This document shows, in pieces, positions 33,304-45,064 of a stretch of DNA of 64,000 bases. Position numbers and translations under genes: made by a program. Numbering within the stretch: the first letter of the stretch is position 1; every line of letters begins with the position of its first letter. A model generated the notes under the pieces. It was not told the origin of the DNA, did no database searches, and saw only the letters and a program-made list of their open reading frames with translations. This DNA comes from Endomychus coccineus. Its lineage: Eukaryota; Arthropoda; Insecta; Coleoptera; Endomychidae. The stretch is taken from contig OY294070.1 of assembly GCA_958510875.1 (NCBI GenBank), positions 120,880,703-120,944,702 on the forward strand, in the 5' to 3' direction.

Positions 33304-34125
33304 TAAAATATCTTTCGTATGTCTTATTATTAAACAATTCCTCCCAATATAACATTCAAAAAGCCATAAAGCCACTTTGCCTAAAATTTCAAATCGACCT
33401 GAGCCACAACCCCCCCGCCTGCTTTATTCACTGCCTATCTCCCATATATTGAAAAAATAACAGATCGAATTTCCAAAATCCTCAAAAAACATAATATTTC
33501 TACCCGTTTTTCCACTTCCAAAATTATCTCAATTTTACAAACCTATCAAAGATCCCCTTCCTCCTCTTCACTTAGAAGGTGTTTATAGCATTCCCTGTTC
33601 TTGCGGTAAAATTTACAGTGGTGATACAGGTCGTACAGTAGCTACTCGTGTGAAAGAACAAGAGCGCTGTACAAGGCTTCGTGACCCCAGTAGATCTGCA
33701 CTTGCGGAACACAAGTTTGACACTAATTCATCAAATCCTTTTCGGAGATACTAAAATCCTAGCCCGAGCCCCAAACTTCTATCAGCGAAAAATCCTTAAA
33801 GCTATAGAAATCCTAAGACATCCAAATAATCTGAACCGTGACTCAGGATATTACCTTCTCCACATTTGGAAACCCATCCTGGAATTCCTCTTCGCACATG
33901 ATCACACAACGGCAGGGTCAGGTGACGGAACGGAGTTAACCACCGGAATAAAGACAGTGAAGTGTGTAGCGTGAAGGATTTTTCCTACTATAAATACAGA
34001 AACCAGTAGAACCAGTTTCAGTTCAAGCCTCAAGCCTGCCCTGAGGATGCCACCTGTAATGTTTGGCGAAACATCGGCATCAAGTCGAGTTATTGTAACG
34101 CGGAATTCATCCAGAAGACAAGATA
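33304..34125 (+). pseudogene. Penelope-like element 2: RT end, GIY-YIG domain and terminal repeat
   Basis: After about 200 bp of frameshifted RT-linker sequence, GVYSIPCSCGKIYSGDTGRT (33577-33636) gives a GIY-YIG start with the Cys pair, though YIG has become YSG. Frameshifts break the rest; NFYQRKILKAIEILRHPNNL survives at 33774. The element end (34041-34080) contains CTGAGGATGCCACC...TGGCGAAACATC, again hammerhead-like with CUGAGGA in place of CUGAUGA. Confidence 0.75.
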
Positions 34126-34333
34126 TTACTTACAGATAACTGATAGCAAGTTGCTCAGATTATCAAGATGTTCAAGGAATGTAATCACTCTTCGGGAAAG
34201 ATCTACGCTTACGTCATAGATTACTTGAAAATCGACAAAATAATTATTCAATTTTTAGTAAATAATTTCAGTTATTTATTGTGAATAAGAAAATGTATAT
34301 ACTATTTCGGCAAATCTAATAGATAAATACTAG

Positions 34334-35350
34334 TTAAATGCAACCATGATTACAAGATTATATATTTTGGGTTGCATACTCAAATCGCTACTCCTGATAC
34401 GGATTATTCTTCCCTATTATACTATACTTTGAATTTCTAGAAATCCTACGCTTCCTAAATAGGACAAACGTTTGAACAAGAGGTTGTGAGCATTAGATGC
34501 AACAATGAAAGTGTATTTTGGGTTGCATACTCGAACCTCTACTTTTAATACGAAATATACTTGCTCGATCTTATGCTATCCTGATGGAGTCGCTACTCCT
34601 GATATGAAATATACCTCCTCATGCTATGCTGATAGGATTTTCTAAAAATCCTGTAATTCGTGCAATGGCATAAATGTTCAATGTAGAAATTCGTGAGTAT
34701 TATATGCAACCATGATTACAAGGGTGTGTATTTTGGGTTGCATAACCATGATTACAAGGGCGTGCGTGTATTTTGGGTTGCATACTCGATTGATTACTCC
34801 TAATACCTTCTCATTCTTATGCTATCCTGATAAGATTTCGTATAAATCCTACAATTTACAATAGCATAAATCTTCAAAGAATTTATTGTACTGTATGCAA
34901 CCATGATTACAAGGGTGTGTATTTTGTGTTGTATACTCGAACCGCTCTATTTCCTACCTTTCTTGTATGCAGCCATGATTACAAGGGAGTGTATTTTAGG
35001 TTGCATATTTATTAGCTCCTACAATTTACAATAACATGAATGTTTCAACGAATTTCTTGTATTGTATGCAACCATGATTACGAGGGTGTGTATTTTGTGT
35101 TGTATACTCGAACCGCTCTATTTCCTACCTTTCTTGTATGCAGCCATGATTACAAGGGAGTGTATTTTGGGTTGCATATTTATTAGCTCCTACAATTTAC
35201 AATAACAAATGTTTCAACGAATTTCATGTATTGTATGCAACCATGATTACGAGGGTGTGTATTTTGGGTTGTATAACCATTAGATGCAACCATGATTACA
35301 AGGGCGTGTATTTTGGATTGCATACTCATGAGATGCAACTAAAACATAGG
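34334..35350. repeat. array of about 10 stem-loop repeats
   Basis: The unit is ATGCAACCATGATTACAAGG, then a variable YGTGTATTTT, then GGGTTGCATA. ATGCAACC and GGGTTGCAT are complementary, so each unit can fold. Copies start near 34337, 34498, 34706, 34742 (partial), 34895, 34972, 35066, 35145, 35237 and 35286, with AT-rich spacers of uneven length. It lies just downstream of the last exon of host gene 2. Confidence 0.75.
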
Positions 35351-35640
35351 GTTGCATGCGAAAATAGTAATTTCTTGAAATATTACAATTTTACCACTGG
35401 CCGTGGCCAATTATGCAATTATTATATCCCCATTCATTTGGATATACATAATTCCTTCCGAGAAAATAAAACTAATAAATTGAATCTTAATGTATTTGAA
35501 AATGTTACATTTACTGAATTTTTACATTGAATCTACTTATAAGACAAACGTCAACATATTAAACGATAATAACATGTATTTTAGAAGTCAAATGTTCTAC
35601 CAACACAAAAAAGCAAGGTTTAATTCAATTTTAATGTACA

Positions 35641-36038
35641 TCAATTAGCTACTGATATAGTGCATTCTCCAATTTTTGCAATTTTAGTTTCAAAGTCGTT
35701 AATGGTATAATTGTGTGAAGAAGACGACTGGCTAACTTCATTCTTAATTTCACCAGTTTGGATTTCAACAAGTGGTTCAATCATTGGTTCTTCTGTTATG
35801 GTGCAGTCTCCTATTTTAGCTATATTATTCTCTATTCTAATTAGTCCTGTAGCTGTTGGAATATCATCATCCTTCAGATGTTGGTCAGTATTAATTTCAA
35901 CATAAGGCTCTATCATTACAGGATCATCAATACTGGCATTGTGACTGGGGTTGCGCAATGGACTCGTTAGATATTCCAAATCTCCAAATGGCAAGTTAGT
36001 AATGTCATAATTATCTGCAGGTTTCTGGTCAGGTACCA
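35641..36038 (-). CDS. host gene 2, last exon: acidic C-terminus
   Basis: A 398-nt terminal exon: acceptor TATTCAATTTTCAG before 36038, stop TGA at 35643-35641. It enters in phase 1, as every preceding micro-exon requires. The 131 residues are acidic and Ser/Thr/Asn-rich, with three related blocks (NNIAKIGDCTITEEPMIEP, TKIAKIGECTISVAN and DDPVMIEPYVEINTDQ) in which IAKIG-[DE]-CTI and MIEP-x-VEI repeat. It looks like an activation or interaction tail. ATTAAA on the minus strand near 35614-35619 could serve polyadenylation. Confidence 0.8.
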
Positions 36039-36247
36039 CTGAAAATTGAATACAAATTTTTTTTCTGATACAGGCTGTTCATAAGTTCTACTTCATGTAC
36101 ATACACAGTTGACAACATAAAATAATTCCTAACAATAATGTCAAATACAATTCAGAACATCAAATAAAGTCGGATAAAGTTTCTCGGAAAGTTTTTTTTT
36201 ACACTTTAACAAATGATACTCTCGCAATTCGAATATGTTATAGTTAC

Positions 36248-36298
36248 CTGGATTAAGCCTTGGTCGGCCTCGACCTCGTTTAACGAGTGGCTGAGGAA
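36248..36298 (-). CDS. host gene 2, micro-exon with canonical AT-hook
   Basis: 51 nt, acceptor TGTTTTCCAG, donor CCAG|GTAACT, phase 1 at both ends. Encodes VPQPLVKRGRGRPRLNPG. The RGRGRPR core is a textbook AT-hook that binds the minor groove of AT-rich DNA. Confidence 0.9.
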
Positions 36299-36299
36299 C

Positions 36300-37865
36300 T
36301 GGAAAACAATCAAGCGTAAGAGGACTTTTCAAATATTAAATTAATCAAGGCAACTAGATTCGTTGCAATTGGTATTTCCAGTGTAAAATATTACAATCGT
36401 AGGTACTTCAATTTCCGTAGTTTTTCCACCCTTACACAAAACATGTTTCTCTTTACATTACATACATTCATTTGAAATAATTTTGCCTTTTTCAATCATA
36501 ACATCGTCAACAAATTAAGTAATAAGCAACCATATATCAAATAAAAACAACTCAATCCTAGAAAACAAAACTTAATGATACAAAATCTACATATCGGTGG
36601 ATACTAAACATAAGTAATTACGTCGACAACGTTTGCGTGATCAATTTCAAATTTTATTCTCCATTGAGAACTAAATTTAATCAGGGCAAGTGCATGGCAG
36701 ATAGTCAGTCTGTATTTGTTCAAATTAAATTGGATATAACAGTTTAAGCGGAAACGTACAACATCATTTGTTTGACATTCAAATCTTATTGAATAAAGCT
36801 TAGATTATTTGAAACCAATCCAAATAGAACTATTTATATATTGGACATTTTCAATTAATTTGTTGCATAAGTAAGACCTCCCCCTAATTTGGGATCAAGT
36901 TGAGAAATATAGAAAATTCAAATGAATAACGAAGCTTCCGAGTATAGAATTTCACATTTATGACCGTATTCTAAAAGACGAAGTCTAACACAAACTATGA
37001 ATTACATACAAATCGACTGTCAGAAAGGCGCTAATACAATTTCAACTAAGCTACTTGTTACTGGTATGGGATCACGCTACAACTAGCTGACATTACAACG
37101 ACGGGATTTGACGATTATTGGTGGAATTAGTTATAGGACGGACTGTCGGCAAACATTTATTGAGCTTGTCTTCCTAACACTGCCATCGCTATAAATTCCG
37201 CAACACGTATTCTATATGAAAAAAAAATCCAACTAACCATGGTACTCATGATAATGCATGCGAGTGCTTTACACGGCATTCATGATAAATATCGAAAATA
37301 CATAATACAAGTCTCCATTGAGGAACCTATTTTAGAATAATGCAAAACTAACTCTAAACCTAAATAATGAATAGTTTCCATCAAAATATCTAACATTTAA
37401 TTATTATCATCATTCTCAATTATTGAATAAACAACTGAAATAAGATAAACAACAATATTTAAATTGTTACAAATTGGGAAAAATTATACTGTTCTATCTT
37501 AGTACGGACCCAAAACTGTATAACTCGATTTCCAAATGTATTAAATATCTACAAAACCTTCCCCTAAAAGAATCAGTACAAAAATCATCAGAAATTGTTT
37601 CTATTCTGTTTTTCAATGATTGTAAATTCATCAATTTGAATGGAAAAATATGTTACCTACTTCATATTTTATTACCTATATTATTCAACGATTACAAGTG
37701 TTTTGTTGATCTTATCTTAAAGCACATTTTAGTTATTTTAGTTTAGTTTTATCAAGTAATATTTGGACTTGGACGCACAATTTTATATTTGCAGTACTAA
37801 TAAAACTGTTCTATTCATTCTATGAGGTTTTTATTGCTAATCTGAATGTGGTATCTGTGATCAAA
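36300..37865. other. intron of host gene 2, no further exon found
   Basis: AT-rich. The open frame at 37474-37746 has no ATG and no known motif. Confidence 0.4.
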
Positions 37866-37869
37866 AACA

Positions 37870-39025
37870 AGAGGTTTTAGTAGCAGAACTTCAACAGTCG
37901 ATAGGAAATCTGATTTTGAGGAGTAAAGTCCCCATTAACATATATGCACAGACGCTTAATTTTTGAGATACGTTGAATTTTAGAAAAAATTCTTAAGTTT
38001 GTTTGTACCTTCGAAGATAATCAAGATGTACATAATTTGAGGCACATAATTTGAGACTGGTATCATATCCAGTGGCGTAGATATGGGTATTTATTTAATA
38101 ACAATAAATTGACCCAAAAAGTGTTATCACCCTGTAAAGGCTACTTTTTAGGAACAAACTTCGATGCAGAATTCAAATCAAAATAAATAAGGTCTCTTGA
38201 TATTTCTTTGTACCTGGCACCGTCACACGGCAAATTTGATTTTTGTGACTAATTACCACCACCATGAAAATGGGATAAAAATTGGAAAAAGGTTTTCGTT
38301 GTAGTTAGAAGATCTATTGTACGATGTTGTGAACTATATATACGAGAAAATGGAAATCATTTTGAACAATTTCTTTAAAATTAATACACGAAATTCAGAA
38401 AAATTCTCTTGTTAACTCTTGTTTGGTGAACTTAATATGAATTAAGTACATAAAACAAAAATTTGTTATTCGGCCTTTCTTTGTGATATATCGCTGTAGA
38501 GATTAGAAAAGACAACTTATTTTATTTTTGTCACTCAACGACGCTTCTTAATTTAAGGTTCCTGTGTTTCCAATTTTCACCCGATTTTCATGTAGGTGGT
38601 AATTAATCACAAAAATTAAATTTGCCGTGAAACGGTGGCAGGTACAAAAAAATATCAGAAGACCTTATTTGTTTTGATTTAAATTCTGCATCGAAATTTG
38701 TTCCTAAAAAGTAGCCTAAGGGGTGATAAAACTTTTCGAGGCAATTTATTGTCATTAAATACCTATATCTACGCCACTGGAAGTGATATTGGTCTCAAAT
38801 TATGTGCAAATATGGTAACCTATCTACACATCCACGGTACCAATTTCATTGAGACATCTTGATTATCTTCGGAGGTAAAAACAAAATTAATTAATTTTTT
38901 ATAAAATTCCACACCCTGTATTTCAAAAATTAAGCGTCTGTGCATATATATTAATAGGAACTTTTTTATCAAAATCAAATTTTCTATAGACTGTTCTGCT
39001 ACTAAAACCTGGGACACCCTTGTAT
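37870..39025. repeat. nested palindromic element around a MITE
   Basis: Inner part 38071-38782: CCAGTGGCGTAGATAT and its inverse ATATCTACGCCACTGG end two arms of about 220 bp that pair imperfectly. The sequences outside are also inverted copies of each other (GCACATAATTTGAGAC at about 38040, its inverse at about 38795; GCACAGACGCTTAAT at 37947, its inverse at about 38930). It is related to 28486-30492. Confidence 0.65.
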
Positions 39026-39670
39026 AATGGTGGTTATAGTAGTTCTCTAACAACTCTTTGAATGAATTATATAATCTAAACTATTCTGCAATTATTTGTG
39101 GATACTTGTTGCAAAGAGACGAAACGTAAATTTGACTAAAACTTAAAAACGACGAATCGCCAGACGTATTTTAGGTCGAATGGTATTTAGATACACTACT
39201 CACTAGCTGCTACGGATGTTGCTATCACGACCTACTAAATTATCAAAATATTGTGGCTAAAATAATCTTAGTTGGTTTGAATGCATTATATTCGAAATAA
39301 CTAATACTACAATATGAATAAACGTTGATTGATAATTCCATTTGTATATTCAAGGACTTTTTAAGTTCAAGATTGGTGTTTAAAAGAAGCTATTCCCATT
39401 TCACTTGATCTCCTATATCGCCATTTTAAAAATATCTAGGAAAAATAATAACTAATCTGGTAATTTTACATCTTGGAAAGTTGAAAGGGCCAAATTTCAG
39501 CATCTATTAGAATAGATTATTGTACAATCTATAAAGACTGCTATTTATCCTCAATAATAGCTTTCAGCCAAGCTTGGAAGGCCGCATTATGACATTTTAT
39601 ATATCGAACAGTTAAATTTACTTATCAAACTAAGTTAAAATCAACTTTTTGTCTTCTATTAGATTATTAC

Positions 39671-39718
39671 CTGGATGGATCCTTGGGCGGCCTGGTTTGC
39701 GTTTAATCAATGGTTGCA
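39671..39718 (-). CDS. host gene 2, micro-exon with canonical AT-hook
   Basis: 48 nt, acceptor ATCTTTTTCAG, donor CCAG|GTAATA, phase 1-1. Encodes VQPLIKRKPGRPRIHPG with the KPGRPR core. Confidence 0.9.
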
Positions 39719-39724
39719 CTGAAA

Positions 39725-40735
39725 AAGATATAAACCGTGTGTAATATTACAAAACGTTAAAATATTTCTATTTGAAACTAACTCTCATAAAAACGTGTAC
39801 TTTTTTCAATTCAATGCAGTAACATATATGATGAAAATTTATATTGAGAAAAATGAAATATTGCTTGAATACTCGATCAACTCTTTGAATCTCGATCTTT
39901 ATATAGTATTAATTTGAATTTAATTACAAAGTGACGGAAGTGAGAATAAACAGGCATCAACCTTTCAGTTTGTTTAGCTCATCAGCAAAACCCCGTTTGA
40001 AAATGTTTGGAGAACTTAGGTGTTCCAACACCGGATAATAGAATACCCACTATAAGAATTATACACAATGTTATGCATTTCCAAATGGGGTTTCTATACC
40101 TCTGGCAAAGATGATCGAAGTAATTGCATCGTCTTACTCGTTCCACGTAAGAGAAAGCAAAACAGGTGTCTCAAACTATTAGATCTGGAGAACCTAAACT
40201 TGTCCAATCGTAATAAATTGAATGTCTGAACGCCTGGTTCTAGGAATCTCCAGTTAATTCCCAATTTAGAATTAAACCCCTTTTTCAATCACTATCCTAG
40301 TTAAGAATTCTATACTCCCTTTCCTAAATCCTTCATAAATGTCAACATTCAATCAATCTAATAACTTCATAGATCTAATGCCTTGCCAAATTCAATTTTC
40401 CCAATACACCACTCATCAGCCTATGGTTTGTTAACTATTTTCAGAAATCCCGTTGCAATTTACTACTTACAATCATTATTTTTTATTTCATTCTTGTTTA
40501 ACCTTTATTTTATAGTATATTTTGAAAATGAACATATTGTTAGAACATGACATGACTAGACGTTTGAAATATCTAGTACCTACATCAATATTTTTATTCC
40601 TATTTTGACTGGCGGTGCAATCGGTGTCAGGCGATAAAAAATACCGGTTTCGCGCGCTCTCCTTTCTAGACAATAACAGTTTATTTAGCAACCAGTCAAT
40701 GTGAACACTCTGCAGTCTGCTCGTGTTACTCGATT
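39725..40735. other. intron of host gene 2
   Basis: No exon or mobile element recognised apart from the left edge of the mariner at 40738. Confidence 0.4.
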
Positions 40736-41536
40736 TTGAGTTATGTGCGCCGGTGCGTTGTCCTGGTGGATGAGCACTTTTTTCTTTGCCAAATGCGACC
40801 GACCGCTTTCGCTTCGAATCGATCCAACAGCTTCGCATAATATACGCCGGTGATCGTTTTACCCTTTTTAAGGTAAGCGATATGGACGATACCGTGTGCA
40901 TCCCAAAAAACTGTTTCCATGACTTTGTGGACCAATAAACCCACTTTGCCCTTTTTCGATTTCGATCCGTCAGGACAAGTCCACTGTTTCGACTGTTCTT
41001 TTGTTTCTGGTGTGTTGTGATGGATCCATGTTTCGTCCACGGTTACGAAACGGCGCAAAAAGTCCTTATTATCGCGCTTGAACATCGCTAAACACTCCTT
41101 TGAAGTTGTCACATGGTCGCGCTTGTCAACAGAGAGCAAATGCGGCACCCATCTCACAGATAGCTTGCTCATATTCAAAAATTTATGCAAAATGTTCCGT
41201 ACCCGTTCGGTTGAGATCCCATAAGCTCAGCAATCTCGGGCACTTTAAATTGCCGATCGTCCAACATCATATCATGGATTTTATCGACATTCGGCGTCAT
41301 TTGTGGTCATACTACCCACAACGAAAATCAGTAAATCGTTCCAATCGATGGTGAAGGGTCCCCATATTTAACAAGCGATGCTTTGGTTTGCGTAATGTTT
41401 TTTCCAAGTAAGAAATAATGTTTAATCAAGACGCAAAATTCACTTTTTTCCACGTTTACAATAATCTTCAAGGCTGCTTTCTTTCGAAGGGTGTCAAAAC
41501 AGAACTGAACGAAATATCAGTCTGAAAATTTTAATG

Positions 41537-41905
41537 TGTTCTAGTTAAGTCGCTCGCTTATTGTGTCGACATGTATACGCTTTTATTAAGAATTCTTCTT
41601 AGCAGTCGATTTTTTGATAATTGTACTATAGCATTGAGTTTTACAATTTCCTTTATTCGTGTTTCCGTTTCGTTTCGGCGACGTGGGCATTTTAATTGAA
41701 ATTGGTGCGATTGGGACGCTTTGAGTAATACAATAGTTTTAAGTAATCAAGTTTTAGACATAATAAGTCTTCTGATGATGGTCGTGAGACCGAAACGTAC
41801 GTAGAGACAAAAATTTTAAAACAGAGTGTTAATGTGACCTATTTCCCAAGAATTTTTATATATAATTCATACTGGGTCAAGAATCTTTATTATTGTTCTA
41901 GTTAA
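41537..41905 (+). mobile_element. 345-bp hammerhead-bearing retroelement inserted in the mariner
   Basis: TGTTCTAGTTAA occurs at 41537-41548 and exactly again at 41894-41905, and mariner sequence continues on both sides, so this is a 12-bp target duplication around an insertion of 345 bp. The insert has no open frame of note and contains a complete hammerhead motif at 41767-41808. A decayed relative is at 11700-11880. Hammerheads are known in Penelope-like elements and in small non-autonomous retrozymes. Which of these it derives from cannot be told here. Confidence 0.75.
41767..41808 (+). ncRNA. hammerhead ribozyme, minimal type
   Basis: All core parts are present in order. Stem I is GTCTT (41767-41771) paired with GAGAC (41804-41808). 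The CTGATGA core is at 41772-41778. Stem II is GGTC-GTGA-GACC (41780-41791), then GAAA (41792-41795). A 2-bp stem III forms by A41795-C41796 pairing with G41801-T41802 around the loop GTAC. The predicted cleavage site follows A41803 (GUA, a permitted NUH triplet). A very short stem III is typical of retroelement hammerheads, which often work as dimers. Confidence 0.8.
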
Positions 41906-41993
41906 AGATGGTACATCACAAATGTCACATGGGATTCTCGACTGTGGCGCCATCTCTTTTTTTTCAGGGACTTTTCACCTTGCCCTCGTAAAT

Positions 41994-42639
41994 GTCTGTC
42001 TGGAGAAGATACGGTGTTATCGAAGCTAGTTACATTTGTTCATTAATTTTGTGAAATTCAAATAGTTATTTTATTCAAGTATACATTATTTGACTTTATT
42101 CCTAATTGATTTGATTTTAAAATTTAGTAAGTATTCATTTTAATAACCAGCGATATCGTCAAATAACAACAATAAATTTTAATAACAAAAATACTATGAA
42201 TGATAGTTTAGACATAATTTTTGTATGTTACTAATAATAATTAAAATGGGGGGCAATAGTCTACTAGGTTTTGTAACGCATTATTAGGAAGGGGGTTGAC
42301 AAAATGTAAACAAGCATGGCAAAGCGGGAGGAATGAGTCAAACATGCGTAAATTGTGCGTAACGTTTTCATGGCTGATTAACTCATCATCTTTACGATTC
42401 GCAATTTTCTTTATGGCGAATGCCAAATGAGCTTAGAGTCTTTTCAAAATTACGGAATATGGTGGGTAAGGAAGGAGACGAAAAGTATAATATCTGCATT
42501 AAAATGTCATCTTTCCCAGGAAATAATTGACACGACCAAGGAACTCTGCGAGAAATCAACAATTTCCGCTCAGTATTTTATTCCATCCCAGAAAAACCCT
42601 TAGTCGGTTAAAGTTACTTCTAAATACAACTTTATTTAC
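41994..42639. other. intron of host gene 2, no gene seen
   Basis: Nothing recognised. Confidence 0.4.
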
Positions 42640-42693
42640 CTATATTGTGAATTCTTGGTCTTCCAGGTGGTCTTTTAATCTTGGGTCCAATTT
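42640..42693 (-). CDS. host gene 2, micro-exon with canonical AT-hook
   Basis: 54 nt, acceptor TGTTTATTTCAG, donor ATAG|GTAAAT, phase 1-1. Encodes EIGPKIKRPPGRPRIHNIG with the PPGRPR core. Confidence 0.9.
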   Translation of the reverse strand, partial: KLDPRLKDHLEDQEFTI

Positions 42694-43017
42694 CTGAAAT
42701 AAACAGTCCATTATTAAAGCGTATCAAGACTTTATTTAGAAAATAATTACGCAAAACTTCGATCTGCTAGGAGATTGAAATTGTATTTAGTATGTTCAGA
42801 GAATATTTCTATTAATGAATCATGTGCAATGGTACAATGACCCGCACAAAACTGATATTTATTAAACCTTAGTATATACCAAGATTCTAATTTGGCAAAG
42901 TTTTCGCCAATATTGAAGTCATTCGTAGACTCGAGGAGTTCTTATTTCAGACAATTACTAAATGTGACAATAACATTATGGCTAGTTTCAATAAACAAAT
43001 AAAACTATCAAAATTAC

Positions 43018-43080
43018 CTTGTTTATGAATTCTGGGTCTACCTCTAGGCCGTTTTAATAACTGTTGAGGTGGCTGGGAAG
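43018..43080 (-). CDS. host gene 2, micro-exon with canonical AT-hook
   Basis: 63 nt, acceptor TACATTCTAG, donor CAAG|GTAATT, phase 1-1. Encodes ASQPPQQLLKRPRGRPRIHK with core RPRGRPR. The longest canonical hook exon of the array. Confidence 0.9.
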
Positions 43081-43314
43081 CTAGAATGTAATAAAATATT
43101 CAAAATATATATAGCCGTGAAAACTTTCTGGAATAAATTGAAAATAACGTTACGGTAACTGAACTGATATAAAAATAATTTGTAAAAATTAGCATTTCAT
43201 TGATTTTGAAATCGCCGTTCGAATAAATTTCATGAAATATCCGAAGGACGGCTCATTAAACAGAATGCATCAAAATAAGGACAAATTTTGGAAGAAACGA
43301 AACGAAAATATTAC

Positions 43315-43368
43315 CTGTTTTGAATAAGAGTTTCTCTAATTCCGTCTGAGGAGGACAAGTTGATATTG
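43315..43368 (-). CDS. host gene 2, micro-exon without AT-hook
   Basis: 54 nt, acceptor GTCAAATTACAG, donor ACAG|GTAATA, phase 1-1. Encodes AISTCPPQTELEKLLFKTG. The KLLFKTG part may be a worn copy of the K-x-x-K...G frame of the hook exons. Confidence 0.65.
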
Positions 43369-43453
43369 CTGTAATTTGACGGTGAAAAAAATTATTTTAG
43401 CTTCAAAAAATTAATTAAATTGTTTGTTTTTATTTTTCGAATCTGTGATTTAC

Positions 43454-43498
43454 CTGGTTTATATTCAATGTTGCTCGGGTCTCCATAGTAGGCTGGAT
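43454..43498 (-). CDS. host gene 2, micro-exon without AT-hook
   Basis: 45 nt, acceptor TTACGTTTCAG, donor CCAG|GTAAAT, phase 1-1. Encodes DPAYYGDPSNIEYKPG (the first residue becomes Asn after the exon at 47079). Acidic and Tyr-rich; resembles the exon at 47079-47129 in having a Tyr-Tyr pair. Confidence 0.7.
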
Positions 43499-43804
43499 CT
43501 GAAACGTAACACAGTTCATTGAAAATGAAAATAGTTATCCATGATGATGTGTTGAAAGTTATTTCTGAATCACTTATAACGCGTGTATCATAACAAGTTT
43601 TTGTAAGTAGATTAAAGGCACTACTACAAAGTGATAAATGTGTAATAATCAATAAGTTAACAAAATATTTGACAGATATTATTCCACAAAGGTAATTGGA
43701 TTTCTTTAGATCGACCAATAGTTCCAATAAATAGTTCCGGACAGCTGTTACGCTCTCTCGAGCTCATCAGTGGAGCGAGTAAGCTGCAGTACTGCCGGTC
43801 GATA

Positions 43805-45060
43805 TCTTTGGCGATGTATAGATAGATAGATCATTTTATTAATGTTATGTACATAATATGTTTACACTCATCATCATGAAATCCTCATAAGATCGCAATC
43901 TCAAATTTTAAAACTTTCAAACTTATAAACTGTAAAATTTAAAAAAGGAATCTTAAAAAAATTATGTGGAATAAAATACATTATTTAAAAGAATATTGTT
44001 AACAGATTTATTGAATTCTTTTAATGGTAATTCTTTAATGGGTTCGACAATTTATTAAAACATTGAAACGCTAAAAATATTGGGCCATTTTGATTGGTTT
44101 TGAGTCTAAGAAAATTATTTCTCTTATTAAGAGTATTGTAACCATGAAAATCCTCACCTCACACAAGCACTATTATCACTACAATTATGTGCATACTTCT
44201 TTTGAAATTTTGCTTTTTTACAGCATCCCCTATAGCCAATATTCGCAACAATTACTATCGCTCTCTTTTGTAAATTGAAAATTTCATTTTTTTAGATCAA
44301 TTACCCCAAACTGAAATAGCGTAGCGTAACCGGCTTTCAATCGGAGAAAAATGCAGTCTTTATAACACAAGGAGATAGCGACTGAAGTAATTTTCTCAAA
44401 ACAAAAATACCTCCACTCAATTTTGTCATAAGTTTAACCGCATGAACATTCCAAGTAAGTCTATCATCTATAAGTACACCTAAAATGTTTGTATGATTAT
44501 CAAAACTATTTGTAGCCTTTGGGTAGAAGAGATTTTTACCATTTTGTTCTCATTTTTATTCATGCTTATTCTACTCCACATAATCTAGATTCTTTCCAGA
44601 ATTTGACGCTGTTGCATCATCAGCAAATAGTACAGTGCGCGTGAATGACAAGTATTCCGGCAGGTCATTATCGAAAATTAAAAATAATAAAGGTCCCAAT
44701 ATGGATCCTTGGGGTACACCAATCGTAAGTAATTCCTTTTCAGACCATCTACCATCCATACACACTGCTTGATGACGATCTATTAAAAAGGACTTAATAA
44801 TATTGATACTAACAATATCAAATTCACATTTCTCAAGTTTTTCAACAAGTGTAGCATGGACAACACAGTCGAAGAACTATAAATAGTGATAACGAATATA
44901 GACCTTGTTCAAAGCTATCAATAGTTTTATTAGTGAATTCAATAATTGCTACTGTTGTAGTACGTTCCTTTTTGTAACCAAATTGTTGTGTCGCAAATAA
45001 ATTGTTACATTCGAAGTGATAAAAAATGTGTAGCTTTAATGCCTTTTCCAATCCTTAATA
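43805..45060 (-). pseudogene. non-LTR retrotransposon (jockey/CR1-like), 5' truncated
   Basis: Minus-strand blocks in order: FATQQFGYKKERTTTVAIIE (45000 region), then a frameshift, then LLTIGVPQGSILGPLLFLIF and YLSFTRTVLFADDATA (44750-44600), the RT motifs with an intact FADD box. The remainder is decayed. The 3' end is AATAAAATGATCTATCTATC, a polyadenylation-like signal with a (CTAT)n tail, at about 43818-43837. It fills the intron between the exons at 43498 and 47079. Confidence 0.8.
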
Positions 45061-45064
45061 CTAT

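Larger units (their letters stand above)
40738..41993 (-). pseudogene. mariner transposase (N-terminal and central parts), interrupted
   Basis: On the minus strand 41190-40741 encodes FLNMSKLSVRWVPHLLS, RRFVTVDETWIHHNTPETKE (first catalytic Asp) and KVMETVFWDAHGIVHIAYLK, ending in a frameshifted DNAPAH region. Upstream (41420-41200) a broken frame gives the helix-turn-helix part. The 5' terminal repeat, CAGGGACTTTTCACC on the plus strand, is at 41965-41979. The 3' end of the transposase and its terminal repeat are missing at 40738. A 345-bp hammerhead-bearing insertion (41549-41893) lies in the 5' untranslated part. Confidence 0.85.

Noticed and set aside
34334..35350. CRISPR-like regular repeats
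   Set aside because: Unit spacing is irregular, the genome is eukaryotic, and there are no cas genes.
35231..35530. 99-codon plus-strand open frame
   Set aside because: It reads through the stem-loop repeats; the apparent peptide repeat reflects the DNA repeat.
36860..36905. Further degenerate AT-hook exon
   Set aside because: GGGGGAGGTCTTAC is donor-like on the minus strand, but no acceptor or in-frame peptide fits phase 1.
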